This document shows, one piece after another, positions 1 to 7,335 of a DNA stretch of 25,244 nucleotides. The notes under the pieces are model-generated. The model saw only the letters and a list, made by a program, of their open reading frames with translations. It was not told the DNA's origin and ran no database searches. A program made the translations under genes and the position numbers. Each line of letters begins with the position of its first letter. The stretch's first letter is position 1. The DNA lies in the NCBI GenBank assembly GCA_934373235.1, contig CAKROW010000039.1, forward strand, positions 1-25,244, read 5' to 3'. The DNA is from an uncultured Blautia sp. Lineage in GTDB: Bacteria; Bacillota; Clostridia; Lachnospirales; Lachnospiraceae.

Positions 1-90
1 TATCATCAAAAGCATACTCGTTGAAGTAGGAATGAAACATAGAAGTTTATAACTTTTTATAAGTTTTCAGTAACGGATGATAAAGAACCG

Positions 91-834
91 ATGAAAAAGA
101 AAGCATTTAAGGCAGCATTCCCATATACCCTTCCCATCTGTGCAGGGTTTCTTTTCCTGGGGATGTCCTATGGATTTTATATGAGGAGCAAAGGCTTTTC
201 TTTTGTATATCCGATGCTGATGAGCCTGTTTATTTATGCAGGATCCATGGAATTTGTGACAGTGGAACTGCTATTATCCGCATTTAATCCGGTATATGCG
301 TTTTTTCTGGCACTGATGGTAAACGCAAGGCATTTGTTCTATGGTATTTCCATGCTGGAGAAGTATAAAAATCTTGGATGGAAGAAGTTTTATCTGATCT
401 ATGGAATGTGCGACGAATCCTTTACCATCAATTGTGCGGTGACACCGCCGGAAGATGTGGACAGAGGCTGGTTCATGTTTTTTGTGACACTGCTGAATCA
501 GATATACTGGGTGGTCAGTGCAACAGCAGGTGCTCTTCTGGGATATGTGATCCATTTTAATACAAAGGGCATTGAATTTGTTATGACGGCGCTGTTTGTA
601 GTAATGTTTGTGGATCAGTGGGAGAAGACAAAGGAGCACAGAGCGGCTTTGACAGGACTTGGATGTACTCTGATCTGCCTTCTGGTTTTTGGCAGCAGCA
701 ATTTTATCCTCCCGTCTATGGCGGCAATTATTCTGTGTTTCCTTGTGATGAAGCAATCGGAGGACAGAAAAGCAGACAGGAAGCAGAGTGATAAAGAAAA
801 AAGAGATAAAAACTGCAGAACATGCAGAGGATAG
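91..834 (+). CDS. azlC: AzlC family branched-chain amino acid permease (large subunit)
   Basis: A 247-residue, strongly hydrophobic protein with several membrane segments. It opens with the AzlC-type pattern of an LPICAGFLFLGMSYGF helix, then an FIYAGSMEFV segment and an NARHLFYG motif, which are typical of the family. Its length fits AzlC proteins (about 230-250 residues). The last 25 residues are highly charged and lysine-rich and look like a cytoplasmic tail. AzlC works with the small AzlD subunit, encoded 19 bp downstream, to export branched-chain amino acids or analogues; the substrate here is not proven. The ATG at 91 has only a weak purine-rich upstream sequence. The family call is firm; the substrate is inferred from the family. 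Confidence 0.93.
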   Translation: MKKKAFKAAFPYTLPICAGFLFLGMSYGFYMRSKGFSFVYPMLMSLFIYAGSMEFVTVELLLSAFNPVYAFFLALMVNARHLFYGISMLEKYKNLGWKKFYLIYGMCDESFTINCAVTPPEDVDRGWFMFFVTLLNQIYWVVSATAGALLGYVIHFNTKGIEFVMTALFVVMFVDQWEKTKEHRAALTGLGCTLICLLVFGSSNFILPSMAAIILCFLVMKQSEDRKADRKQSDKEKRDKNCRTCRG

Positions 835-853
835 ATAACAGGGAGGATGGAAA

Positions 854-1180
854 ATGACAGTAACACAGCAGGCCATTACAGTAGGAGCTGTAGTTCTGGG
901 GACGATGGTCACCAGATTCCTTCCTTTTCTGATTTTTCCGGAGGGAAAGGAACCGCCGGCAATAATCACATATCTGGGAACTGTATTACCTTATGCAGTG
1001 ATCGGACTGCTGGTGATCTATTGTCTGAAGGACGTTCCGGGAAGCGGAACAGGAGGAATACCGGAGATCATAGCTATATTGTTTATTATTCTGCTTCATA
1101 GATGGAGAAAGAATACCCTTCTAAGCATAGCAGGAGGTACGGTATTATATATGGTTCTGGTGCAGACGATCTTTGCATAG
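854..1180 (+). CDS. azlD: AzlD family branched-chain amino acid transport subunit
   Basis: A 108-residue protein with about four hydrophobic segments and the AzlD-like N-terminal region containing GTMVTRFLPFLIF, followed by a PAIITYLGTVLPYAVIGLLV stretch. It is the expected size for AzlD and directly follows azlC, so the two form the usual two-subunit exporter. The start at 854 is chosen over the out-of-frame ATG at 847 because GGGAGG at 841-846 sits 7 bases before 854. A strong terminator follows, so azlC-azlD is a two-gene operon. Confidence 0.92.
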   Translation: MTVTQQAITVGAVVLGTMVTRFLPFLIFPEGKEPPAIITYLGTVLPYAVIGLLVIYCLKDVPGSGTGGIPEIIAILFIILLHRWRKNTLLSIAGGTVLYMVLVQTIFA

Positions 1181-1214
1181 GATTTTCAGGAAAAGTATAT
1201 AAGTGAATAAGGAA

Positions 1215-1266
1215 AAAACAGGCAGATAAAATTATGTAAATGTGATTTTATCTGCCTGTTTTTTTA
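1215..1266 (+). terminator. Rho-independent terminator of azlCD
   Basis: A long stem (left arm 1215-1232, right arm 1245-1262, with core GGCAGATAAAAT pairing ATTTTATCTGCC) around a 12-base loop is followed by a run of T. It lies 35 bp after the azlD stop codon. A-tracts on the left arm could let it work in both directions. Confidence 0.93.
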
Positions 1267-1269
1267 TGG

Positions 1270-1385
1270 GAAATTACTCTGTAATGTTCCAATAACATAA
1301 AAAGCCCTCCGGGCAGGATTCTTTCTTATAAAAAATTACTTCATATTGTTCCGATGGGACAAAAAAGCCTTCCGGATAGGAGTGC
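1270..1385. repeat. Degenerate tandem duplication with terminator-like segments
   Basis: Two successive segments, starting near 1270 and 1333, share the order AAATTACT, then TGTTCC, then ACA-AAAA-GCC-TCCGG. Read on the minus strand, the first contains a GCCC-GGA-GGGC hairpin followed by TTTTT. They may be duplicated remnants of minus-strand transcription ends. The match is imperfect, so this is a moderate call. Confidence 0.45.
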
Positions 1386-1690
1386 GCTGCGGTGGAAAGA
1401 TAAATATTGCTTAAGACGCTGCGCCACCGGAAGAGAATCCACAGATGGAGAAATGAGAAAAAGGGTGGATTTTCAGGTTGGAGAGGATGGGAAAACTTAA
1501 TGTACGCGTGATAAAGACATATGTATTTTTAAGTCCCTTATAAAGAAGGGGAGTTTTAAAGAGAAAAACAGAGGGATTTCAGACGGTTATACCTGGGGAT
1601 ATATCAATGGAAGATGAATATTGGATTGCAGCAGGGACAAAAGTGTGGACAGGCAAGATATAAATGCACTGGTACAACCTGAATATATTA

Positions 1691-1829
1691 TCCGAATCAG
1701 GTAAGTCCCCGGCGGGGTTGCGCAAAACGATAAGCAGTGGGCGGGGACTTGTTTGTGAATCCGAATCAGGTAAGTCCCCTGCAGGGTTGCGCAAAACGAT
1801 AAGCAGTGGGCGGGGGACTTGCTTGTGAA
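1691..1829. repeat. Two tandem copies of a 69/70-bp hairpin repeat
   Basis: Copy 1 runs 1691-1759 and copy 2 runs 1760-1829; both begin TCCGAATCAGGTAAGTCCCC and differ at only a few bases. Each copy contains an inverted repeat AAGTCCCC...GGGGACTT (1703-1710 with 1743-1750; 1772-1779 with 1813-1820) and the internal string GCGCAAAACGATAAGCAGTG. A third partial start (TCCGATT) follows at 1830. This is a clear intergenic tandem repeat of unknown role. Confidence 0.85.
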
Positions 1830-2061
1830 TCCGATTGCACAGATGAAAAAGCCTCAGCATAGCCCGTTGCGCCTGAGTTTTCTCATCTGCACACTGGGAT
1901 CGTATCCTGCGCAATTAGTATAGTTATTTACAAAACGGTGTACCAGAAAGTCTTTTTCAGACACGTACCGGGAAATGTCCGGATCTATACAGATCTGTCC
2001 GACTGTATATGATGACAGTAAAGAAGCTGGAAGTGATTCCGGGATACAGCCGGAAGAAGCT

Positions 2062-2150
2062 GTGCCACAGCAATAAAGTCTGAATGATGCACTTATCCCA
2101 CAACATCCGAATGTCAAGGATTTTCCGGTGCCGCAGCAATAAAGTCTGAA
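2062..2150. repeat. Direct repeat of about 23 bp spaced 66 bp apart
   Basis: GTGCCRCAGCAATAAAGTC (followed by TGAA) occurs at 2062-2084 and again at 2128-2150 with one mismatch. The intervening 43 bp is not duplicated on both sides. It lies in the gene desert and may be a trace of an older duplication. Confidence 0.6.
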
Positions 2151-2335
2151 AGACGCCCGGATATGCTGAATATCGAGGAAAAGCTCTGTTGTAAAAGAAA
2201 ATACAGTTCTGTGGTTTTTCGGGGAATCGAAACCAGACCGGATCGTGACAGGTGTACTGACTAAATATGCATAAACTGGCAGAAAAGGTGAAGAGAAATA
2301 GCTTCTGATGTCGAAAAATCCCATATTTAAGCGGT

Positions 2336-2365
2336 TTATGCATAAAATATACATTTTATGCATAA
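2336..2365. repeat. Perfect 13-bp inverted repeat with 4-base loop
   Basis: TTATGCATAAAAT (2336-2348) and ATTTTATGCATAA (2353-2365) are perfect complements around ATAC. There is no T-run after it that would make a terminator, and it is entirely AT-rich apart from the TGCA cores. It could be a protein-binding palindrome, a cruciform or a leftover element end. Confidence 0.7.
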
Positions 2366-2719
2366 TGTTAAAAACCACATTCCGTGATACACGGACATAT
2401 AAAAAGAACACGTACAATATAATGGATATCCACAGGACAAGGATGGGTAAGTGTTGGAATATACTGAAATTCAGATCTGTAACAACAGAACGAAGAACAC
2501 TCTGTGACTACATATAATTAAGAAATGATTCGGGGAAAATTGCAGGAGCAGATATAACCAAACACAGTCATACGTCGTTTCTGTGTAGCTTCCTCTTACA
2601 TCACGTTATGATCAGTGATCGGAAAATAACAGCGGATGATCAGACGAGTGTTCTGCAACTTCGGGAATCATCAGTGGATTCAGTTTCTACATTTCCATAC
2701 AGGGTGAACATATAGGTCT

Positions 2720-2865
2720 GTTTGGAAAAACATTCCGGTGATCTGCAACGCCCATTTTGCGGTATATTCACCTGGATTTGGCTGTTGCAACCCACTGCGA
2801 TTCCCTCATGCGGGAAAAATATCCCAAAAACTGTGAGGCACATCCTGCAAAAGCCTTTTTCAAAC
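2720..2865. mobile_element. Putative MITE-like element (146 bp)
   Basis: The ends are inverted: GTTTGGAAAAA at 2720-2730 and TTTTTCAAAC at 2856-2865. The left flank continues as CATTCCGG and the right flank is preceded by GCAAAAGCC. The same two end segments recur, joined almost directly, at 18771-18813. That suggests a small non-autonomous element with a full-length and an internally deleted copy. No transposase lies nearby and target-site duplications are not obvious, so the mobile nature is inference. Confidence 0.45.
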
Positions 2866-2988
2866 ATACTGCAGGAATCCCTGATCTCAGACAGGAAGAG
2901 TAATCACATATAAAGAGCAATATGAAGAAAACACATAAAACGATCAATAATGACAATAATTTAACACAAAAATACGAAAAATATACTC

Positions 2989-3036
2989 AAAATATAACCA
3001 AAAGCTATTGACAATCCACAAATATAATGGTAATAT
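2989..3036 (+). promoter_or_regulatory. Promoter and candidate DeoR operator of the aldehyde dehydrogenase gene
   Basis: The -35 is TTGACA at 3008-3013 and the -10 is TAATAT at 3031-3036, with an ideal 17-bp spacer. Directly upstream, AAAATATAACCAAAA (2989-3003) is identical to a 15-bp sequence next to the promoter of the deoR-family gene (5565-5579, opposite strand). This marks it as a likely shared operator. Confidence 0.8.
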
Positions 3037-3122
3037 GTCATCAGAACAGAGGACAGGCAGAATTAAAAAGTAAATAAAGTACAATAAAATACGAAAAGAC
3101 ATTTTGAAAGGAGTTTTTTAAA

Positions 3123-4640
3123 ATGAGTGAGATCAAAAAAATGGGTTATTGTGTAAACGGTGAGTGGAAAGAGTCCAGAACTGATAAATATATGGATGTT
3201 ACAGATTCCAGCACCGGCGAAGTGATCGCACAGGTTCCATGCTGTACAGCAGATGAGGTTGAGGAAGCCATCGCTTCTGCAAAGGCTGCTTTTCCGGAGT
3301 GGTCAGCACTTTCACTGGCTAAGAGACAGCAGTATATGTTTAAATGGAGAGATATCCTCTATGCACACAAGGAAGAGCTTTCCGTACTTTGTGCAAAAGA
3401 GCTTGGAAAGAATATCAAAGAGGCAAGAGGTGATGTTCAGAAGGCAATCGAGCCTACTGAGGAAGCCTGTGCATTACCGGCAATGATCCAGGGTGACGCT
3501 GCCATGCAGGTTACAACAGGATACGATACAGCAAGCTACCGTATGCCGCTTGGTGTAACAGCAGGTATTGTTCCGATGAACTTCCCGGCTATGATCCCAT
3601 GGGGCTGGATGGTTCCTCTGGCAATTGCATGTGGAAATACTGTTGTACTGAAAGCAAGCTCACAGACACCACTTACTTCCATGAGGATCATGGAGCTCTT
3701 CTATAAAGAAGGCGGATTCCCGAAGGGTGTTGTTAACCTTGTAACCTGCAGCCGTGTTGAGGCTGATATCCTTCTTACAGATGAGAGAGTAAAGGCTGTT
3801 ACATTTGTTGGAACAACAGGTGTTGGAAAACAGGTATACTCCAAAGCAGCAGAGCATGGCAAACGTGTTCAGGCACAGTGTGAGGCAAAGAACCATGCAC
3901 TTGTACTTGAGGACTGCAACCTTGAGGCTACTGTTAATGCTATCATCAATTCTACATATGGATGTGCAGGTATGAGATGTATGGCACTTCCGGTTGTCTG
4001 CGTGCAGGAAAGCATTGCAGATAAGTTTGTTTCTCTTCTTAAAAAGAAAGCAGAGACCATGAAGCTTGGCTGTGCTTATGATGAAGCTACAGACCTTGGT
4101 CCTGTGGTAAATGCAGCACATAAAGAGAAAATCTGCAACTGGATCCAGAAGGGCATTGACGAAGGTGCAGAGCTTGTACTTGACGGACGTAATGTTGTTG
4201 TTCCGGGATATGAGAATGGATTCTTTGTAGGACCGACAATTCTTGACCATGTTACACCTGAGATGAGCGTTGGTACACGTGAGATCTTCGGACCTGTAAC
4301 CTGCATCAAGAGAGTTAAGGACTATGAGGAAGGCGTTAAGATCATGAATGCCAATCCTTTTGCAAACGGATCCTGCATCTTTACACAGAGCGGATATTAC
4401 AGCCGTAAGTTTGTGATGGAGACAGATGGCGGTATGGTTGGTGTTAACGTAGGAATCCCGGTTCCGACAGCATATTTCCCATTCTCCGGAAATAAAGATT
4501 CATTCTTTGGCGATCTTCATGTTCTGGGCAGAGACGGATATCGTTTCTTCACAAGAGCAAAAACTGTTACAACTCACTGGTTTGATGAGGAAGCAGGAAA
4601 AAGAAAAGTCGGCACATGGGAGGGAAGTACAGAGGCTTGA
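3123..4640 (+). CDS. CoA-acylating methylmalonate/malonate-semialdehyde dehydrogenase-like protein
   Basis: A 505-residue aldehyde dehydrogenase of the MmsA/IolA (CoA-acylating) branch. The catalytic cysteine is Cys286 in CAGMRCMALPVV, which matches the GxRCMA signature of methylmalonate-semialdehyde dehydrogenases. The oxyanion Asn is in PMNFP (Asn153). The usual general-base Glu of hydrolytic ALDHs is replaced in the AQCEAKNHAL segment, as expected for acylating members. Known members convert malonate or methylmalonate semialdehyde to acetyl- or propionyl-CoA with NAD; the substrate here is unknown. A strong ribosome binding site (GAAAGGAG) and a consensus promoter suggest high expression. 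The gene stands alone, facing a convergent DeoR-family regulator that probably controls it. No inositol genes are visible, so iolA is only a family-level name. Confidence 0.88.
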   Translation: MSEIKKMGYCVNGEWKESRTDKYMDVTDSSTGEVIAQVPCCTADEVEEAIASAKAAFPEWSALSLAKRQQYMFKWRDILYAHKEELSVLCAKELGKNIKEARGDVQKAIEPTEEACALPAMIQGDAAMQVTTGYDTASYRMPLGVTAGIVPMNFPAMIPWGWMVPLAIACGNTVVLKASSQTPLTSMRIMELFYKEGGFPKGVVNLVTCSRVEADILLTDERVKAVTFVGTTGVGKQVYSKAAEHGKRVQAQCEAKNHALVLEDCNLEATVNAIINSTYGCAGMRCMALPVVCVQESIADKFVSLLKKKAETMKLGCAYDEATDLGPVVNAAHKEKICNWIQKGIDEGAELVLDGRNVVVPGYENGFFVGPTILDHVTPEMSVGTREIFGPVTCIKRVKDYEEGVKIMNANPFANGSCIFTQSGYYSRKFVMETDGGMVGVNVGIPVPTAYFPFSGNKDSFFGDLHVLGRDGYRFFTRAKTVTTHWFDEEAGKRKVGTWEGSTEA

Positions 4641-4677
4641 TCATTAAGGCAAACTCCCCCTATTGAATACACATAAA

Positions 4678-4726
4678 AGCAGCACACAGATCTTCGATTA
4701 TATCGGGATCTGTGTGCTGCTTTTTG
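4678..4726. terminator. Bidirectional terminator between the aldehyde dehydrogenase and DeoR genes
   Basis: A 15-bp stem (AGCAGCACACAGATC at 4678-4692 with its complement at 4707-4721) is followed by TTTTT on the plus strand. It is preceded by AAAA, which gives a T-run on the minus strand. It lies between the two convergent genes and can end both transcripts. Confidence 0.93.
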
Positions 4727-4766
4727 TGGTGCGGTGTGTCCCGCCTTTGGCGGGAACAGAAAAAAC

Positions 4767-5531
4767 TTATCCTACAGTCATTACACGAATACCATGTTCT
4801 GTACAGTAAGCGTCATATTCATCGGGGAGCTTCTGATCTGTTACGATAGCATCCAGATTATCCATGGAAGAATAAGTCATAAGGGAAATTCTTCCAAATT
4901 TGGAATGATCCGCAAGAAGTACCAGACTGGCGGTATTTTCTGCGATCGCTTTTTTGGTCAGGTATTCTTCTGCGCTGGCATTGGTGAGGCCGCTTTTCAT
5001 AGTGACACCGGTACATGCCATAAAAGCTCTGGAAATATTATAGGTTTTCAGATAGTCATTGATGTCAGGCCCTGTGAAAGACAGTGTTTTGCGGTTCAGT
5101 CTGCCTGGAACAGAAATCACATCCAGATTGGGATAAGCTGCCGCCTTGTTAAAGATAAGCAGACTGTTGGTGAGGATAGTGCAGTGTCGGTCTGAAATAT
5201 AGTCTACAAGGTTGAGGCAGGTTGTACCTGTATCAATGTAGATCGTGTCATCCTCTGATACGAGATCTGCCGCACGCTGACAGATTGCCTTCTTCTCTTC
5301 CGGATATCTGGTGCCACGTTCTTCGTAGGAGAGAAGAGGAAGGGCCTGAGGTGTCTCAAGTGCGGCGACACCGCCATATACTTTCATAATAGTTCCGCGT
5401 TTCAGAAGGATATCAATATCTCTTCTGATTGTGTTTTTGGATACATTAAAGGTTTCGCAGAGTGTATCCAGGGAAGCATTTTTGTGCTCCAGTACATATT
5501 CTTCGATCATGTCCAGTCGCTGTGACTTCAT
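4767..5531 (-). CDS. DeoR/GlpR family transcriptional regulator
   Basis: A 254-residue protein with an N-terminal DeoR winged helix-turn-helix (residues about 6-57; SLDTLCETFNVSKNTIRRDI is the recognition region). It has a C-terminal sugar-phosphate-sensing domain containing the IDTGTTCLNL motif and a LLADHSKFG segment typical of the family. Such repressors usually respond to phosphorylated sugars. The gene converges on the aldehyde dehydrogenase gene, and a 15-bp sequence beside its own promoter is repeated exactly at that gene's promoter. Autoregulation plus control of the dehydrogenase is therefore likely. The ribosome binding site GGTGG lies about 10 bases before the ATG within a small GTGG/CCAC hairpin. 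Confidence 0.92.
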   Translation of the reverse strand: MKSQRLDMIEEYVLEHKNASLDTLCETFNVSKNTIRRDIDILLKRGTIMKVYGGVAALETPQALPLLSYEERGTRYPEEKKAICQRAADLVSEDDTIYIDTGTTCLNLVDYISDRHCTILTNSLLIFNKAAAYPNLDVISVPGRLNRKTLSFTGPDINDYLKTYNISRAFMACTGVTMKSGLTNASAEEYLTKKAIAENTASLVLLADHSKFGRISLMTYSSMDNLDAIVTDQKLPDEYDAYCTEHGIRVMTVG

Positions 5532-5555
5532 GTGGGGTATCCACCTTCTTTCTAC

Positions 5556-5602
5556 TTGGTTAAGTTTTGGTTATATTTTATCATAAAAATAGGAATAATC
5601 AA
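5556..5602 (-). promoter_or_regulatory. Promoter and candidate operator of the deoR-family gene
   Basis: On the minus strand TTGATT (5597-5602) and TAAAAT (5575-5580) form a -35/-10 pair with a 16-bp spacer. Overlapping and just downstream, TTGGTTA occurs twice on the plus strand (5556-5562 and 5567-5573), 11 bp apart. That is one helical turn, as in DeoR-family direct-repeat operators. TTTTGGTTATATTTT (5565-5579) is the complement of the box at 2989-3003. Confidence 0.68.
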
Positions 5603-5709
5603 AGAGCTTTCTGCGTAATTAACAAAGAAAATAACAAAGAAAAGTTAAAAATCTGTTACTGTTCACAGATGACATTTTGTGGAAAGATCTGCTTTACATA
5701 AAAAATATC

Positions 5710-5752
5710 TTGACTAAATATATTTGACAGAGTAATATGAAAACGGTTTTCA
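5710..5752 (+). promoter_or_regulatory. zur promoter with a 7-1-7 Fur-family operator
   Basis: TTGACT (5710-5715) and TAATAT (5733-5738) are spaced 17 bp apart. TGAAAACGGTTTTCA (5738-5752) is a perfect 7-1-7 inverted repeat, the classic layout of Fur/Zur/PerR boxes, and overlaps the -10 and the expected transcription start. A metal-loaded repressor bound there would block RNA polymerase, so the downstream zinc operon is probably autoregulated. Confidence 0.83.
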
Positions 5753-5784
5753 AATTCGATTTTTTGGGGGCGCGAATTCAGATT

Positions 5785-6201
5785 ATGGAAGAAAAGATGA
5801 AGTACAGCACAAAACAGCAGAAAATGCTGCTGGAATGTCTGGAAGAAAACAGTGATATTTTTTATACCATTGACCAGCTTATGGAACTGCTCCATGGAAA
5901 AGATATCCATATAGGAAGGACTACCGTGTACAGAGGCCTGGAGCGGCTTCAGAAGGAGGGCGCAGTTCTCAAAGTACCTTCTGTGGAAGGAGCACCAGCT
6001 CAATACCGGTTCGTGTGCAATGAGGAACGTAAGAATTATGGCAAGCTTGTCTGCCTGGAATGTGGACATACTATTCCTTTGCAGTGTGGATGTATTGACC
6101 ATTTTGTCGGCCATGTTCTGGAAGAGCATGGATTTGAGATAGATCAGAGCAGAACGGTTATGTACGGATACTGTTCCAGATGCAGGCAGAATCAGAAATA
6201 A
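5785..6201 (+). CDS. zur: Fur family transcriptional repressor, probably zinc-responsive Zur
   Basis: A 138-residue Fur-family protein. The N-terminal winged helix carries the GRTTVYRGLERLQKEGAV recognition segment. The C-terminal dimerisation domain has two CxxC pairs (CLEC and CSRC) for structural zinc, plus a CGC-x2-H cluster. Zinc uptake genes follow directly, so Zur is the most likely identity; metal specificity cannot be read with certainty. The in-frame ATG at 5737 is rejected as a start because it lies inside the -10 element and operator. ATG 5785 (preceded by GGGGGCG) or ATG 5797 (preceded by GGAAG, giving MKYSTKQQ) is the real start. The gene leads the zur-znuA-znuC-znuB operon. Confidence 0.9.
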   Translation: MEEKMKYSTKQQKMLLECLEENSDIFYTIDQLMELLHGKDIHIGRTTVYRGLERLQKEGAVLKVPSVEGAPAQYRFVCNEERKNYGKLVCLECGHTIPLQCGCIDHFVGHVLEEHGFEIDQSRTVMYGYCSRCRQNQK

Positions 6202-6217
6202 GAGGCGGAGAACAGTT

Positions 6218-7168
6218 ATGAAAAAAAATATATTAGGAAAGGTGACGGCAGTGGCAGTCGTTGTGGCGGTGGCAGGAGCAGCAGTGGCAGGAATCAGATT
6301 CTGCAGTGTACAGGCTGCGAAGAAGACGTTTTCCAATGACGGAAGGCTGAAGGTCATGGCAAGTTTTTATCCCATGTATGATTTTGCCTGCAAGATCGGC
6401 GGTGATAAGGCAGAGGTCAAAAATATGGTTCCTGCAGGAACTGAACCTCATGACTGGGAACCGGCTGCTACAGATATCCGGAATCTTGAAGATGCGGATA
6501 TTTTTGTATATAACGGGGCAGGGCTTGAGCACTGGGCAGAGGATGTGATGAAAACCCTGGATAATAAGGAGTTGGAAACTGTGGAAGCATCCAGGGGTGT
6601 AAAGCTTGAAAAAGGCGGGGACGATCATGAACATGAGGACGGAAATGGAAATGATCCTCATGTGTGGCTGGATCCCATGCGTGCAAAGACAGAGCTGGAA
6701 AATATCCGGGATGCCTTTGTGAAAGCTGATCCGGAGAATGGATCTTATTATAGATCCAACTATGAGAAGTATGCAGGAGAGTTTGATTTTCTGGATCAGG
6801 AATTCAGAGATGGACTGGCGGATGCAGAAAGCAGAGATATTATTGTGGCACATGAGGCTTTTGGATATCTGTGCAGTGCCTACGGACTGAATCAGCTTGC
6901 CATTGAGGGACTGACACCGGATTCGGAACCGGATCCTGCCAAGATGCAGGAAGTGATCGATTTTGCCCGGGAAAATCATGTTACCACAGTTTTTTTTGAG
7001 GAACTGGTAAGCCCTAAAGTTGCAAAAACGGTTGCAGATGAGGTTGGAGCAGTAACAGCAGTGCTGAATCCGCTGGAAGGAATCAGCGAGGAAGATCTTG
7101 ATGCAGGGAAGGATTACTTCTCTGTGATGAGAGAAAATCTTAAGGCACTGGAAGCGGCGTTAAATTAA
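6218..7168 (+). CDS. znuA: Zinc ABC transporter substrate-binding protein (ZnuA/AdcA type)
   Basis: A 316-residue cluster A-I metal-binding protein. A hydrophobic N-terminal export signal (residues about 8-25) ends near VQA-AK. Cys29 lies in a poor lipobox context (IRFC), so lipid anchoring is doubtful. Metal ligands are visible as His78 (EPHDWEP), His148 (DPHVWLDP) and His212 (AHEAFGYL), with an acidic ligand from the C-terminal lobe (for example in LNPLEG). A short His/Asp/Glu-rich loop (DDHEHEDGNGND) just before His148 is characteristic of zinc rather than manganese binders. It starts 16 bp after zur with GAGGCGGAG as ribosome binding site, so the two are cotranscribed. Confidence 0.93.
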   Translation: MKKNILGKVTAVAVVVAVAGAAVAGIRFCSVQAAKKTFSNDGRLKVMASFYPMYDFACKIGGDKAEVKNMVPAGTEPHDWEPAATDIRNLEDADIFVYNGAGLEHWAEDVMKTLDNKELETVEASRGVKLEKGGDDHEHEDGNGNDPHVWLDPMRAKTELENIRDAFVKADPENGSYYRSNYEKYAGEFDFLDQEFRDGLADAESRDIIVAHEAFGYLCSAYGLNQLAIEGLTPDSEPDPAKMQEVIDFARENHVTTVFFEELVSPKVAKTVADEVGAVTAVLNPLEGISEEDLDAGKDYFSVMRENLKALEAALN

Positions 7169-7335
7169 AGTACGTTCATGAGCATGCAGCAGAGTGAAAA
7201 GTGAATGTCCGCTTTATCACAGATAAGCAGTCTCCTTTAAATGAGCAGGAACACCAGACGGCAGGATCGGGGGATGCTTATTGGCACTGAGAATGGGGAA
7301 TGTAAATGTCCATTGAAAAAAGAGGTATCAGACAT

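Larger units (their letters stand above)
1267..2987. other. Gene desert rich in degenerate repeats
   Basis: No convincing gene is seen in about 1.7 kb. Open frames here are short, lack ribosome binding sites and show no family resemblance. The stretch holds a degenerate tandem duplication (1270-1385), inverted repeats around 1386-1472, a 69/70-bp tandem hairpin repeat (1691-1829), a 66-bp-spaced direct repeat (2062-2150), a perfect inverted repeat (2336-2365) and a MITE-like element (2720-2865). It looks like a decayed insertion region or an accumulation site for small repeats. Confidence 0.6.

Noticed and set aside
274..969. Long minus-strand open frame opposite azlC
   Set aside because: It is the complement of a well-supported gene, has no ribosome binding site, and its product resembles no family.
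1691..1829. CRISPR array
   Set aside because: Only two whole-unit tandem copies with no spacers of unique sequence and no cas genes nearby.
1854..2417. 187-residue minus-strand frame in the desert
   Set aside because: It reads across degenerate repeats, with repeated SFRLYCCGT segments caused by the 66-bp-spaced repeat; no start signals or family resemblance.
2640..2867. 75-residue minus-strand frame covering the MITE-like element
   Set aside because: Its start coincides with the repeat's inverted end (MFEKGF), so it reads the repeat itself; no ribosome binding site.
3660..4250. Minus-strand open frame inside the aldehyde dehydrogenase gene
   Set aside because: Cysteine-rich, low-quality translation lying entirely opposite a full-length conserved enzyme.
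5737..5784. N-terminal extension of the Fur-family protein
   Set aside because: The ATG lies within the -10 element and operator, upstream of the predicted transcript start.
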